Positions 55,030 to 64,000 of a DNA stretch of 64,000 nt are shown piece after piece. The notes under the pieces were generated by a model that searched no databases, was not told the DNA's origin, and saw nothing but the letters and a program-made list of their open reading frames with translations. This stretch comes from CAMLQK01 sp035690865 (GTDB lineage: Bacteria; Patescibacteriota; Saccharimonadia; Saccharimonadales; UBA4665), in contig DASSKE010000003.1 of assembly GCA_035690865.1 (NCBI GenBank), positions 153,823 through 217,822 on the forward strand, in the 5' to 3' direction. Within the stretch, counting starts at the first letter, position 1. Each line of letters starts with the position of its first letter. The position numbers and the translations under genes were made by a program.

Positions 55030-56994
55030 GTGGCTAAACAAAAAGAATATTCTGCAGATCAAATTCAAGTGCTCGAAGGCCTTGAGCCGGTTCGAAAACG
55101 TCCCGGTATGTACATTGGTAGTACCGATGAGAAAGGCCTCCATCACCTAGTATGGGAAATCGTCGACAATGGTGTCGACGAAGCGTTGGCGGGTTATGCT
55201 ACCGAAGTTCGGGTGGTAATTATGGCAGACGGCGGCATCAGGATTACTGATAATGGCCGCGGTATCCCAACAGGCGTGCATCCAAAAACAGGCAAGAGTA
55301 CGGTTGAAACCGTGCTTACGGTGCTTCACGCAGGCGGTAAGTTCGATGGCGGCGGTTATAAGGTGTCGGGTGGTTTGCACGGTGTGGGTGTAAGCGTTGT
55401 AAACGCCCTCTCTAAGCGTCTTGTTGTTGTTGTGCACCTCGACGGTAAGATACATCAGCAAGAATATGCCCTCGGTGTGCCGCAGGGTGATCTTAAAGTC
55501 GTAGGCAAGACTGATAAAACGGGTACCGAAATTACTTTTTACCCGGACGATTCCATTTTTGAGACCACCGTTTTTGATTACGACACTATCTTGAATCGCT
55601 TGCGTCACCAAGCATATCTCACAAAAGGTATCCGGACATCAATATATGATGAGCGTACTGGTAAGAAGTACAGCTTTTACTTTGAAGGTGGTATTAAATC
55701 GTACGTTACCAACCTTAACCTTGGCAAAGAAGTTGTGGACGACGATGTATTTTACGTTGATAAAGTTGTTCATGACGTTCAGGTTGAGGTGGCCGCCCAG
55801 TACACTGATGGCTACACAGAAACAATTAAGCAGTTTGCCAACAACATTTATAACCCAGAGGGTGGTAGCCATTTAACTGGTTTCCGTTCGGCCCTAACAC
55901 GTGTTATTAACGAGTACGCACGCAAAAACAGCCTCCTAAAGGAGAAGGAAGATAACTTAACTGGTGAGGACTGTCGTGAAGGACTTACGGCCGTTATTCT
56001 AGTTAAGCTACCAGACCCTCAGTTTGAAGGGCAGACCAAAAGCAAGTTGGGCAATCCTGAGGTTCGTGGCTACGTAGAGCAGGTGATGACCGAGTATTTT
56101 GCTTACTACCTCGAAGAACACCCTGCCATTGCCCGCAAAATCGTAGGTAAGGCATTGTTGGCGGCTCGCGCCCGTAAAGCAGCCCGCGCAGCCCGCGAAA
56201 ATATTATCCGAAAGGGTGCTCTTGAGGGGGCAAGTATGCCGGGGAAACTCGCTGATTGCTCAAGCAAAGACCCGAGTGCATCCGAGATCTACTTAGTGGA
56301 GGGTGACTCGGCCGGCGGTTCTGCTAAATCTGGTCGTGACAGTAAAACGCAGGCTATCTTGCCGCTTCGCGGTAAGGTGCTCAACGTAGAGCGCGCCCGC
56401 CTGGATAAGATGTTGGCCAACAATGAGATCTTGAGCCTTATTAAGGCTCTTGGTGTGGGCATTGAGGATTCATTTGACCTAAATGGTCTGCGCTATAACC
56501 GTATTATCATTATGACCGATGCCGACGTTGACGGCTCACACATTAGCACACTACTACTGACTTTCTTCTTTAGGTTTATGCAGCCACTTATTGATGCAGG
56601 GCATATATACCTTGCCAAGCCGCCATTATTTGAGCTTGTTAAGGCCGGCCGCAAAGCAAGCGTATTCATTTATGACGAAGCCGAGCTTGAGACTGTGCTT
56701 GATAAGGCCATTGAAGACCGCAAAAAGAACGGTATTAATGTAAATGTTTCCGACGAGCGTTTTAGGCAAGCTGGATTCATCGAGCAAAAACGCTACAAGG
56801 GTCTTGGCGAAATGGATGCTACCCAGCTGTTTGAAACGACCATGAACCCAGAAAAGCGCGTACTTGTCCAAGTTAAGGTTGAAGACGCCGAGAAGGCCGA
56901 CGCTATCTTTAGTAAGCTTATGGGTACAGAGGTGGAGTTGCGCAAGAACTTCATTCAGACACACGCAAAATTTGTGAAGGATTTGGATATTTAA
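55030..56994 (+). CDS. gyrB: DNA gyrase subunit B
   Basis: 654 residues from a GTG start. GHKL ATPase motifs EIVDNGVDEALAG, ITDNGRGIPTG and GGLHGVGVSVVNALS; transducer domain; TOPRIM metal site with LVEGDSAGGSAKSGRD and IIMTDADVDGSHI. The TOPRIM insert of E. coli GyrB is absent, giving the shorter Gram-positive-type length. Supplies ATP-driven strand passage with GyrA; the genes are one base apart. gyrB-gyrA without dnaA-dnaN-recF upstream shows that this is not the classical origin neighbourhood. Confidence 0.98.
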   Translation: MAKQKEYSADQIQVLEGLEPVRKRPGMYIGSTDEKGLHHLVWEIVDNGVDEALAGYATEVRVVIMADGGIRITDNGRGIPTGVHPKTGKSTVETVLTVLHAGGKFDGGGYKVSGGLHGVGVSVVNALSKRLVVVVHLDGKIHQQEYALGVPQGDLKVVGKTDKTGTEITFYPDDSIFETTVFDYDTILNRLRHQAYLTKGIRTSIYDERTGKKYSFYFEGGIKSYVTNLNLGKEVVDDDVFYVDKVVHDVQVEVAAQYTDGYTETIKQFANNIYNPEGGSHLTGFRSALTRVINEYARKNSLLKEKEDNLTGEDCREGLTAVILVKLPDPQFEGQTKSKLGNPEVRGYVEQVMTEYFAYYLEEHPAIARKIVGKALLAARARKAARAARENIIRKGALEGASMPGKLADCSSKDPSASEIYLVEGDSAGGSAKSGRDSKTQAILPLRGKVLNVERARLDKMLANNEILSLIKALGVGIEDSFDLNGLRYNRIIIMTDADVDGSHISTLLLTFFFRFMQPLIDAGHIYLAKPPLFELVKAGRKASVFIYDEAELETVLDKAIEDRKKNGINVNVSDERFRQAGFIEQKRYKGLGEMDATQLFETTMNPEKRVLVQVKVEDAEKADAIFSKLMGTEVELRKNFIQTHAKFVKDLDI

Positions 56995-56995
56995 T

Positions 56996-59569
56996 ATGGA
57001 CGAACAAACAACACCAATGCCGCAAGATGAACAGAATATAGACGAGAATCCCATAGCCTTAGAGGGGGAAGTGCTTGAAGAGAATACGCACTCTCGTTTG
57101 GTAGAACGCCGCACGGTAGAAAATGTCATGGAGGATAGCTATTTACGCTACTCTATGAGCGTTATTATCTCTCGCGCCTTGCCAGATGTCCGCGACGGTA
57201 TGAAGCCAGTGCATCGCCGCATTTTGTACAGTATGAACAACGAGGGTCTGCGTAGCAGTGCACGTCATCGTAAAAGCGCTAACGTTGTCGGTAGCGTAAT
57301 GGGTAAATACCACCCACACGGTGACTCATCAATTTACGACGCTATGGTTCGTATGGCACAGCCATGGTCACTGCGGTACATGCTTATCAATGGCCAGGGT
57401 AACTTTGGTTCGATGGATGGCGATCCGCCCGCTGCCATGCGTTACACAGAGGCGAAGATGGCTCGTTTGGCTGATGAGTTGCTTGTTGATATCGACAAAG
57501 AAACAGTTGAGTTCCGCGATAACTACGACGGTACAACGCGAGAACCGTCTGTTCTGCCAGCAAAATTACCTAACTTGCTCCTGAACGGTCAGTTGGGTAT
57601 TGCCGTTGGTATGGCTACCAATATTCCTCCACACAACCTTGGCGAGCTTATCGACGCAACGGTGCACCAGATTGACAATCCCGACGCTAACCTCGATGAT
57701 CTACTTGCGTACATCAAGGGGCCGGACTTTCCAACGGGAGGTGTTGTATTTGGTAAAGACTCACTTCGTAGCGCCTATGCTACCGGTCGTGGTGGTGTAG
57801 TTGTCCGCGGTGTAGCCGAGATTATTGAAGGCGCTAAGGGTCGTCACCAAATTGTAATTACCGAGATACCATATGGCCTTAATAAGGCAAGCCTCATCGA
57901 GAAGATTGCCGACCTGCACAAAGACAAAAAGATCGCAGGCATCAGTGATATCCGAGATGAAAGTGCACGAGGTGTGGTGCGTGTTGTTATTGACCTCAAG
58001 AAAGACGCATACCCTAAAAAGCTGCTAAATCAGCTTTACAAACTGACTCCATTGCAGATGACCTTCCACTTTAATATGCTTGCGCTGATTGATGGCATTC
58101 AGCCACGCGTGCTTGGCCTGCAGGACATTATTCAAGAGCATATTAAGCACCGCCAGGTTGTTGTGCGTCGCCGCACCGAGTTTGAGCTGCGCAAAGCCAA
58201 AGAGCGTGCGCATATCTTGGAAGGTTTAAAGATTGCCTTAGACCACATTGACGAGGTAATCCAAACTATCCGTTCAAGCGAAACAACAGACGAAGCCCAG
58301 GCTAACCTTATTAAACGTTTTGGCCTTACCGAGATCCAGGCAAAGGCTATTTTGGCAATGCAGCTGCGTACGCTGGCTGGCTTGGAGCGTAAGAAGATTG
58401 AAGATGAACTTGCTGAACTGCTCAAGACCATTGCCGAACTTGAGGCAATTCTCGCCGATGAACAGAAGATTCTGGGTATCATAAAAGATGAATTTAAAGC
58501 GCTTAAGAAGCAATATAGTGATGATCGTCGCACTAAGATTGTGCCACAAGAACTGGGTAAGATCAGTGAAGAAGACCTCGTGCCGGATGAGCAAGTGGCA
58601 GTTATGCTTACGAGCGCTAACTACATCAAGCGCAGCTCGCTTGCTGAGTACAAAAAGCAGGGCCGAGGCGGTAAAGGCCGTCGAGGTATGACTACTCGTG
58701 ACGAAGACGTTATTGAACACATTGTTAACGCAAGCACTCACGACTACCTCTTGTTCTTTACCAATAAGGGCCGTGTTTTCCGCCTTAAAACATACGAAGT
58801 ACCAGCTACAAGCTTGAATGCAAAGGGTATTGCGATTGTGAACTTGCTGCAATTGCAGCCCGAAGAGACAGTGAGCGCAGTCATAAACGTAAACAAGCAA
58901 GAACAAGAGGGCGGCAATCTCTTTATGTGTACTGTCCGCGGTACCGTTAAAAAGACGCCATTTGAGCAATATCGAAATGTGCGAAGCTCAGGTCTGATTG
59001 CTATTAACCTCGATGAAGGTGATGAACTTAAATGGATCCGCATGACTAACGGCGACAACGAAGTGGTTATTTCAACTTCACAAGGTCAGGCTATCCGCTT
59101 CCACGAGAAAGATGTACGCCCTATGGGTCGTGCATCACGCGGTGTACGGGGCATTCGCCTGCGAACCGGCGACCGCGTGATTGGCATGGACGTAGTGCAG
59201 CCCGGCTCAAGCATCTTTGTCATCAGCCAGTCTGGTTATGGTAAGCGCACCAAGATCGCGCAATTTACTGCGCATGCCCGTGGTGGTGTCGGCATTCGCT
59301 CAGCAATCGTTAACAGCAAGACCGGGAATTTGGTTGGCGTTAAGACATTAACCACCGCTGACGATCAGGAAGTTCTTATAGTGTCATGTCAGGGTCAAAG
59401 CATTCGGCTTGGACTTAAGGACATTCCTGAGCTTGGCCGCGCAACGCAAGGCGTGCGTATTATGCGGTTAAACGACAAGGACGAAGTCGTTTCATTAGCA
59501 CTTGTAGATGCCTCCGATGAAGAGATCGACGAGAGCGAAGAAGAAGCTAAGCCTAAAAAAGATAAGTAG
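56996..59569 (+). CDS. gyrA: DNA gyrase subunit A
   Basis: 857 residues. N-terminal breakage-reunion domain with catalytic Tyr150 in AAMRYTEAKM, quinolone-region sequence KYHPHGDSSIYDAM, and the C-terminal six-bladed pinwheel that wraps DNA. The GyrA box is KQGRGGKGRRGM, close to the canonical QRRGGKG, so negative supercoiling (gyrase rather than topoisomerase IV) is expected. An acidic tail (DEEIDESEEEAKPKK) ends the protein. Followed by a terminator. Confidence 0.98.
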   Translation: MDEQTTPMPQDEQNIDENPIALEGEVLEENTHSRLVERRTVENVMEDSYLRYSMSVIISRALPDVRDGMKPVHRRILYSMNNEGLRSSARHRKSANVVGSVMGKYHPHGDSSIYDAMVRMAQPWSLRYMLINGQGNFGSMDGDPPAAMRYTEAKMARLADELLVDIDKETVEFRDNYDGTTREPSVLPAKLPNLLLNGQLGIAVGMATNIPPHNLGELIDATVHQIDNPDANLDDLLAYIKGPDFPTGGVVFGKDSLRSAYATGRGGVVVRGVAEIIEGAKGRHQIVITEIPYGLNKASLIEKIADLHKDKKIAGISDIRDESARGVVRVVIDLKKDAYPKKLLNQLYKLTPLQMTFHFNMLALIDGIQPRVLGLQDIIQEHIKHRQVVVRRRTEFELRKAKERAHILEGLKIALDHIDEVIQTIRSSETTDEAQANLIKRFGLTEIQAKAILAMQLRTLAGLERKKIEDELAELLKTIAELEAILADEQKILGIIKDEFKALKKQYSDDRRTKIVPQELGKISEEDLVPDEQVAVMLTSANYIKRSSLAEYKKQGRGGKGRRGMTTRDEDVIEHIVNASTHDYLLFFTNKGRVFRLKTYEVPATSLNAKGIAIVNLLQLQPEETVSAVINVNKQEQEGGNLFMCTVRGTVKKTPFEQYRNVRSSGLIAINLDEGDELKWIRMTNGDNEVVISTSQGQAIRFHEKDVRPMGRASRGVRGIRLRTGDRVIGMDVVQPGSSIFVISQSGYGKRTKIAQFTAHARGGVGIRSAIVNSKTGNLVGVKTLTTADDQEVLIVSCQGQSIRLGLKDIPELGRATQGVRIMRLNDKDEVVSLALVDASDEEIDESEEEAKPKKDK

Positions 59570-59592
59570 CCAATCTTATCGCAGGCAAAAAG

Positions 59593-59620
59593 GCACCGCG
59601 CAATGCGGTGCTTTGTCTTT
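59593..59620 (+). terminator. gyrA terminator
   Basis: GCACCGC (59593-59599) pairs with GCGGTGC (59605-59611) with a 5-base loop; TTTGTCTTT follows. It overlaps the end of the convergent surface-protein gene. Confidence 0.85.
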
Positions 59621-61814
59621 ATTCAACAATCCAGTAACTGAAGTTGTAGGTGGTGTTGTCCGCACCTCCGGCCGAAACGCCAAAATCTGTCGTAAAAGTA
59701 GTTGCTGAGCTGTTGCTAACATACGGCTGGCGGGCCGAAGAGACGGCATCCGTTTTTCCTACGACAATAATAGACTTAGGCGCGCCGCCATACCCCGTGT
59801 TAAAGGTTATGGTTGTGCTGCAGGTGGACGCTGAACCGCCTGTGCCAGTTGTTATGCTAAAAGACCCCGCAGAGTCCGTTGAGCCAGCTGTAATGGCGGC
59901 TGAAGGGCTTGTTCCGCAGCTCGATGGCGTACTAATGGTCGGCGCAGTCGTTTGAACTGAACTAAAATGGGCATCTTCGAGTGTTAGTGAGGCAAATGAA
60001 CCACTTGCGCCTACAATCCGAATAGTTTTACTTATTGAATTTGCCACCAAGAAGGAGGTTCCGGAGCTGTTCTGAATTTGGAAAGCAGTAGCTACATCGG
60101 TCTGGGGCTTGGCAATGATGCTGCCTGGCAGGCCGCTCCCATTCTTGGCTCCGCCCTGAAGAATAAGATCACCTCCGTCGTTGTTTCCGTCACTCCCTCC
60201 TTGTCCTCCGCGTAGCGTGAGGTCACCTCCAGCGCCAGATGAGGCGGTGCCAACTCCCCATGTCGCACTAGCAGCAGATGTTATAGTCAGTGCTCCGCTT
60301 GTAGTAGCAAGCGAAGATGCCGCATTACCGGTAAGGTTAAGTGTGCCTCCCTCGATTGTGGTGGCTGCCGCGCCGCTCTGGATATCTATGCCGCTTCCTC
60401 CTCGGATAGTCGTGGCACCAATCTGATTAAGATTGCCGATGGTGATAACTTTTGCATTTGTACTGCCGATATCAATCGAAGAGATTGCAGTTCCTGAGCT
60501 TAAGTCGGTGATGCTTACGTCATCAAAGTAGTGAATATCGCCCGCTGCTCCAGTGCTACTTTGCATCCTGAACGAGACAGAGGTGGCGCCAGCGGGAGCG
60601 GGAGCGGTGAGGGTCATCTCTGTCCAGCCAGTGGTATTGTCTATAATTGAGGTGAATGAAGTACTGGAGCCTGCGCCTTGCCAAACTACCGAGGCATTAA
60701 TAGTGCGTGGCGTCGTTGCTGCCCGTACCCAGATGCTAAAGTGATACTGATGACCGGCAGTTACTGTAGTTCCCGGAAGAATCTCAATAATGCCCCAGAA
60801 GGAGCTGCTCGGTGTTACCTCAAGACTTTGGGTGCCGCTATGAGCTTGGTCCGTCGTGGTCGCAAGCGTGGTATTAAACCAATCTTGCATAGAATCAACG
60901 CCGCTTTCAAAAGTCTTATCTTCAACTACCTCACCGTCAATAATTCCTGACCCGCTATCAATAGTTATATTGCCAGAGGCGGTAGTAGAGGAGTCACCAG
61001 TCGTAATTGAAATGGAACCAGTTAGGCCTGTGGAGCCTCCGGTGCTTAGGCTTAGTCCTGCCGTTCCTCCTTGCATGGTAGTAGAGCTGCTGCCCGCGCC
61101 CGAACCAACGGTCACTGCATTAGTGCCGCTTGTGGCTACCTGCAGGTTGGCGCCGCTCTGTTGAATTAACGAGTCGCCTAGAGCATCACTCGCCGTGAAC
61201 ATAGCCAGGCTTCCCGTAGTGCCGGTAAGTGTTATGCTCCCGGCAGTGGTGTTGAAAACGTTTGTTACATTGGTAACGTCGGTCACATTAGATACCGACC
61301 CGCCCGTGGAGATGTTTGAGATATTGTTGATCGTCGATCCGCTACCTCCTTGAAGCAAGACAAACTGACTGCCATCGTAGTACAGCATCTGTTCGCGGTC
61401 CTTATCGAAATAAAATTGGCCGCTTATTGGGTTCTGAGGTTGTTCCGAGGGGGACAAGGTAAGTGAGCCGCCGACCGCCAGCTCTCCGCGTACTTTTAAG
61501 GTTGTAGCATCAGAAAGCTGACCTCCAAAAGGTATGTCTGTAAGTGGTAGACGGATATCGTTAAAATCGCTGGCCTGAAGCGCGGTGGGGCTTTGCCTCT
61601 GAAAGAAAAAGAACGTGGCGGTCAGGGCAATGAGCAGGGCGGCAAATCCACCAAGAGAAATTCGCGAAATAGTAGACAAAGACTTTTTTTGCGCAACAAA
61701 AAACGGATCGCTTACCGTATCGGGCGTTTGAGCCGAAGTGTCGCGTATGCCAGTTTCCAGATTGCTCAGGGAGTCTTCCTGACTGAAATCCGATCCTCGG
61801 GGTGGATTTTCCAT
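59619..61814 (-). CDS. membrane-anchored beta-repeat surface protein with a carbohydrate-binding-like module
   Basis: 731 residues. An N-terminal cytoplasmic tail (1-50), one membrane segment (about 52-71, ISLGGFAALLIALTATFFFF), then a long outer region: low-complexity Ser/Thr/Gly/Asn beta repeats (TTAGSITLTGTTGSLAMFTA, VTVGSGAGSSSTTM), and around 310-430 a CBM-like beta-sandwich (SGTQSLEVTPSSSFWG, TAGHQYHFSIWVRA, AAGDIHYFDDVSITDLSSG) of the type that binds sugars. C-terminal third with GGDLTLRGGQGGSDGNN and an intact Cys pair. Tail-fibre-like repeats suggest an adhesin; there is no enzyme motif. Together with the next gene it flanks the rRNA operon. Confidence 0.8.
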   Translation of the reverse strand: MENPPRGSDFSQEDSLSNLETGIRDTSAQTPDTVSDPFFVAQKKSLSTISRISLGGFAALLIALTATFFFFQRQSPTALQASDFNDIRLPLTDIPFGGQLSDATTLKVRGELAVGGSLTLSPSEQPQNPISGQFYFDKDREQMLYYDGSQFVLLQGGSGSTINNISNISTGGSVSNVTDVTNVTNVFNTTAGSITLTGTTGSLAMFTASDALGDSLIQQSGANLQVATSGTNAVTVGSGAGSSSTTMQGGTAGLSLSTGGSTGLTGSISITTGDSSTTASGNITIDSGSGIIDGEVVEDKTFESGVDSMQDWFNTTLATTTDQAHSGTQSLEVTPSSSFWGIIEILPGTTVTAGHQYHFSIWVRAATTPRTINASVVWQGAGSSTSFTSIIDNTTGWTEMTLTAPAPAGATSVSFRMQSSTGAAGDIHYFDDVSITDLSSGTAISSIDIGSTNAKVITIGNLNQIGATTIRGGSGIDIQSGAAATTIEGGTLNLTGNAASSLATTSGALTITSAASATWGVGTASSGAGGDLTLRGGQGGSDGNNDGGDLILQGGAKNGSGLPGSIIAKPQTDVATAFQIQNSSGTSFLVANSISKTIRIVGASGSFASLTLEDAHFSSVQTTAPTISTPSSCGTSPSAAITAGSTDSAGSFSITTGTGGSASTCSTTITFNTGYGGAPKSIIVVGKTDAVSSARQPYVSNSSATTFTTDFGVSAGGADNTTYNFSYWIVE

Positions 61815-61896
61815 TTTTTCTTTGTCTTTGTTTTTTAAAACCTACCTGAATTTTACAACAAGCACGAGCATTTTACAAGGAGAAGCGCCCCAGTTA

Positions 61897-62718
61897 TTAC
61901 ACAGTCAGAATTACATAGCTTGCCAGGAGAGTACAGCCTGTGATTACAAGAGATATTGCCAGTATCTGGTAGAGGCCTCGGCGGATGGCGGGTGCAGCCA
62001 AGGGGTTGCGCCCCAAGGAAGTCATGGCTGAACGAGTCGAAGTGTATACCAAAATGATAACAGCGATAAATCCGAGGAGCAGGAGGATGCTGCATATCAG
62101 AACTCTTATAAGAGATACGGGTCGTCCGGCAATACTATTAGCGGCGTTCTGTAAAAAGGGAGGCAGAAAATCGCTGCCAGATGCTTGATATGAAGTAACG
62201 CCAATCTGCGTGCGGACGTATCCTATATGTATGTTATGCCGCTTGCCGCCACGGTCAGAGATACTTTTAGTAGTGGTAGGGGTGAAGCCTTCTTGAGCTG
62301 TACCGATAATTTGGCTATTGTTTGCGGACTTCATAGCAACACCGGCAATGGGAGAGATAGTAAGTTTATCGCCACTCCCAACAACGCCGTTTATGTCACT
62401 TACGAGAACTTCAGCAGTGCCGCTGAGCACAACTTCAATGCCTTGGCCGCCCTCCGAAAGGCTCACAAGGGGGCTGCCATCTACTACTCCAACGAGTTTG
62501 TTTGCAGTTTCCTGGGTTGTGAGCTCAACAGTGTTCTCGCCGTTTTTTATGCTCACAAGCGAGCCGCTCACAATTTCGCCCTGCGCGGAGCTAGCCTTAA
62601 AGGTCTGAGCGATGGTACTGCTGCTCTGGGCGTCCGAAAGGGGTGCAAATGCAAAAATAATTATGTACGAGGACAATGCTCCAATGACTATTCTTGCTGT
62701 TGTTGACCGTATCTTCAT
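61897..62718 (-). CDS. secreted/membrane protein with C-terminal membrane segments
   Basis: 273 residues from the ATG at 62718 (a GTG two codons upstream at 62724 is also possible). N-terminal signal sequence (about 5-30, ARIVIGALSSYIIIFAFAPL) with a likely cleavage after DAQ, a ~150-residue beta-rich outer domain rich in Ser, Val and Gly (VSLSEGGQGIEVVLSGTAEV), and two membrane segments at the C-terminus (IRVLICSILLLLGFIAVIIL and GLYQILAISLVITGCTLLAS). 82 bases upstream of the 731-residue surface protein on the same strand, so possibly its partner or anchor. No family recognised. Confidence 0.75.
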   Translation of the reverse strand: MKIRSTTARIVIGALSSYIIIFAFAPLSDAQSSSTIAQTFKASSAQGEIVSGSLVSIKNGENTVELTTQETANKLVGVVDGSPLVSLSEGGQGIEVVLSGTAEVLVSDINGVVGSGDKLTISPIAGVAMKSANNSQIIGTAQEGFTPTTTKSISDRGGKRHNIHIGYVRTQIGVTSYQASGSDFLPPFLQNAANSIAGRPVSLIRVLICSILLLLGFIAVIILVYTSTRSAMTSLGRNPLAAPAIRRGLYQILAISLVITGCTLLASYVILTV

Positions 62719-62810
62719 GCCCACCTGCGTAGTTATATACTAAGCATAGCATGCCGGGTCGGGCGTAGTGCCAACCTGTTATTACCCCTTGGCGCAAGGT
62801 GTTTTACTGG

Positions 62811-62837
62811 GGTGATGTAACAATCACCACTTTTTTT
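62811..62837 (+). terminator. hairpin with T-run upstream of the rRNA promoter
   Basis: GGTGAT (62811-62816) pairs with ATCACC (62823-62828), then AC and T7. It would block rightward read-through into the rRNA promoter; no rightward gene precedes it. Confidence 0.65.
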
Positions 62838-62849
62838 GCAAGAATATTC

Positions 62850-62879
62850 TTGACATAAGGGGCGCTTTCATCGTAAGAT
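62850..62879 (+). promoter_or_regulatory. rRNA operon promoter
   Basis: TTGACA (62850-62855), 18-base spacer, TAAGAT (62874-62879). The leader of ~150 bases contains a TTCG-tetraloop hairpin TAGTTC-TTCG-GAACTA (62992-63007) of the kind involved in pre-rRNA folding. Confidence 0.75.
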
Positions 62880-63032
62880 CAGTCCTAGAGTTTTTTAGAG
62901 GACTTGAAAGAGGTATCTAAGAGGTTCATTAAAAATTAAGTAGTGCAAATCAACGTCAATTGATTTTTGAATTGTTTTAAAGTCAGTAATTTAGTTCTTC
63001 GGAACTAGTTCGACTGAAGTTAGAGACAAATT

Positions 63033-64000
<968 letters not shown>

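Overview
The window ends in the 5' two-thirds of a 16S rRNA gene (63033 to the right edge) whose sequence, including GTCA where most bacteria have GTAA after the 530-loop CCGCG, fits Candidatus Saccharibacteria (TM7, Patescibacteria/CPR). The protein content agrees: a type IV pilus system without an outer-membrane secretin, Gram-positive-like single-membrane architecture, no biosynthetic operons, very tight gene packing, and many genes whose -10 promoter element lies only 6-8 bases before the start codon, which implies leaderless mRNAs. TGA is used as an ordinary stop (pilM and pilO both end in TGA overlapping the next start), so the recoded Absconditabacteria/Gracilibacteria lineages are excluded. 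This is ordinary chromosome; no insertion sequence, prophage or CRISPR array is visible.

Layout. 1-5.8 kb: the end of ftsK, then two large single-pass membrane proteins of unknown function (the second carries a copy of the FtsK gamma-like winged helix) and a helical cytoplasmic protein. 5.8-8 kb: rpsF-ssb-rpsR, a small unknown gene, efp. 8-15.6 kb: a beta-lactamase-fold surface hydrolase, the rRNA methylase tlyA, a degenerate phosphoribosyltransferase, a Crp/Fnr regulator, a BadF-type sugar kinase, ychF and a 2H phosphoesterase. 15.7-31.4 kb: a type IV pilus locus (TPR protein, large secreted protein, PilM-N-O, small membrane protein, PilB, PilT, PilC, major pilin, a predicted beta-helix protein, prepilin peptidase, three minor pilins and a PilX-like protein). 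31.4-39.8 kb: a Xer recombinase, ndk, tRNA genes, PH-domain and parvulin-type membrane proteins, a GT2 glycosyltransferase and nrdR. 39.9-48.8 kb: a short independent transcription unit, tRNA-Val, a T-box-like leader with thrS, an alkyltransferase-like protein, miaA, a winged-helix protein, an MBL-fold protein, rpmB, a site-2 protease, tRNA-Pro, an ASCH-RNase H fusion, rnpB, and infC-rpmI-rplT. 48.9-59.6 kb: comM with a long structured leader, an unassigned structured RNA with its own promoter and terminator, a CPR-type VirD4/HerA-like ATPase, gyrB and gyrA. 59.6-64 kb: two surface proteins and the rRNA operon start.

Functionally the window combines housekeeping translation and DNA topology genes with a surface and DNA-handling set: pili, prepilin processing, comM, the large VirD4-like ATPase, carbohydrate-binding and beta-helix surface proteins. 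This is what one expects of a host-attached, naturally competent episymbiont, but that lifestyle is inferred. The least explained parts are the RNA 50767-50960, the comM leader, the T-box-like thrS leader, the FtsK-gamma-like module in the 1001-residue membrane protein, and the short promoter-to-terminator unit at 39900-40109.
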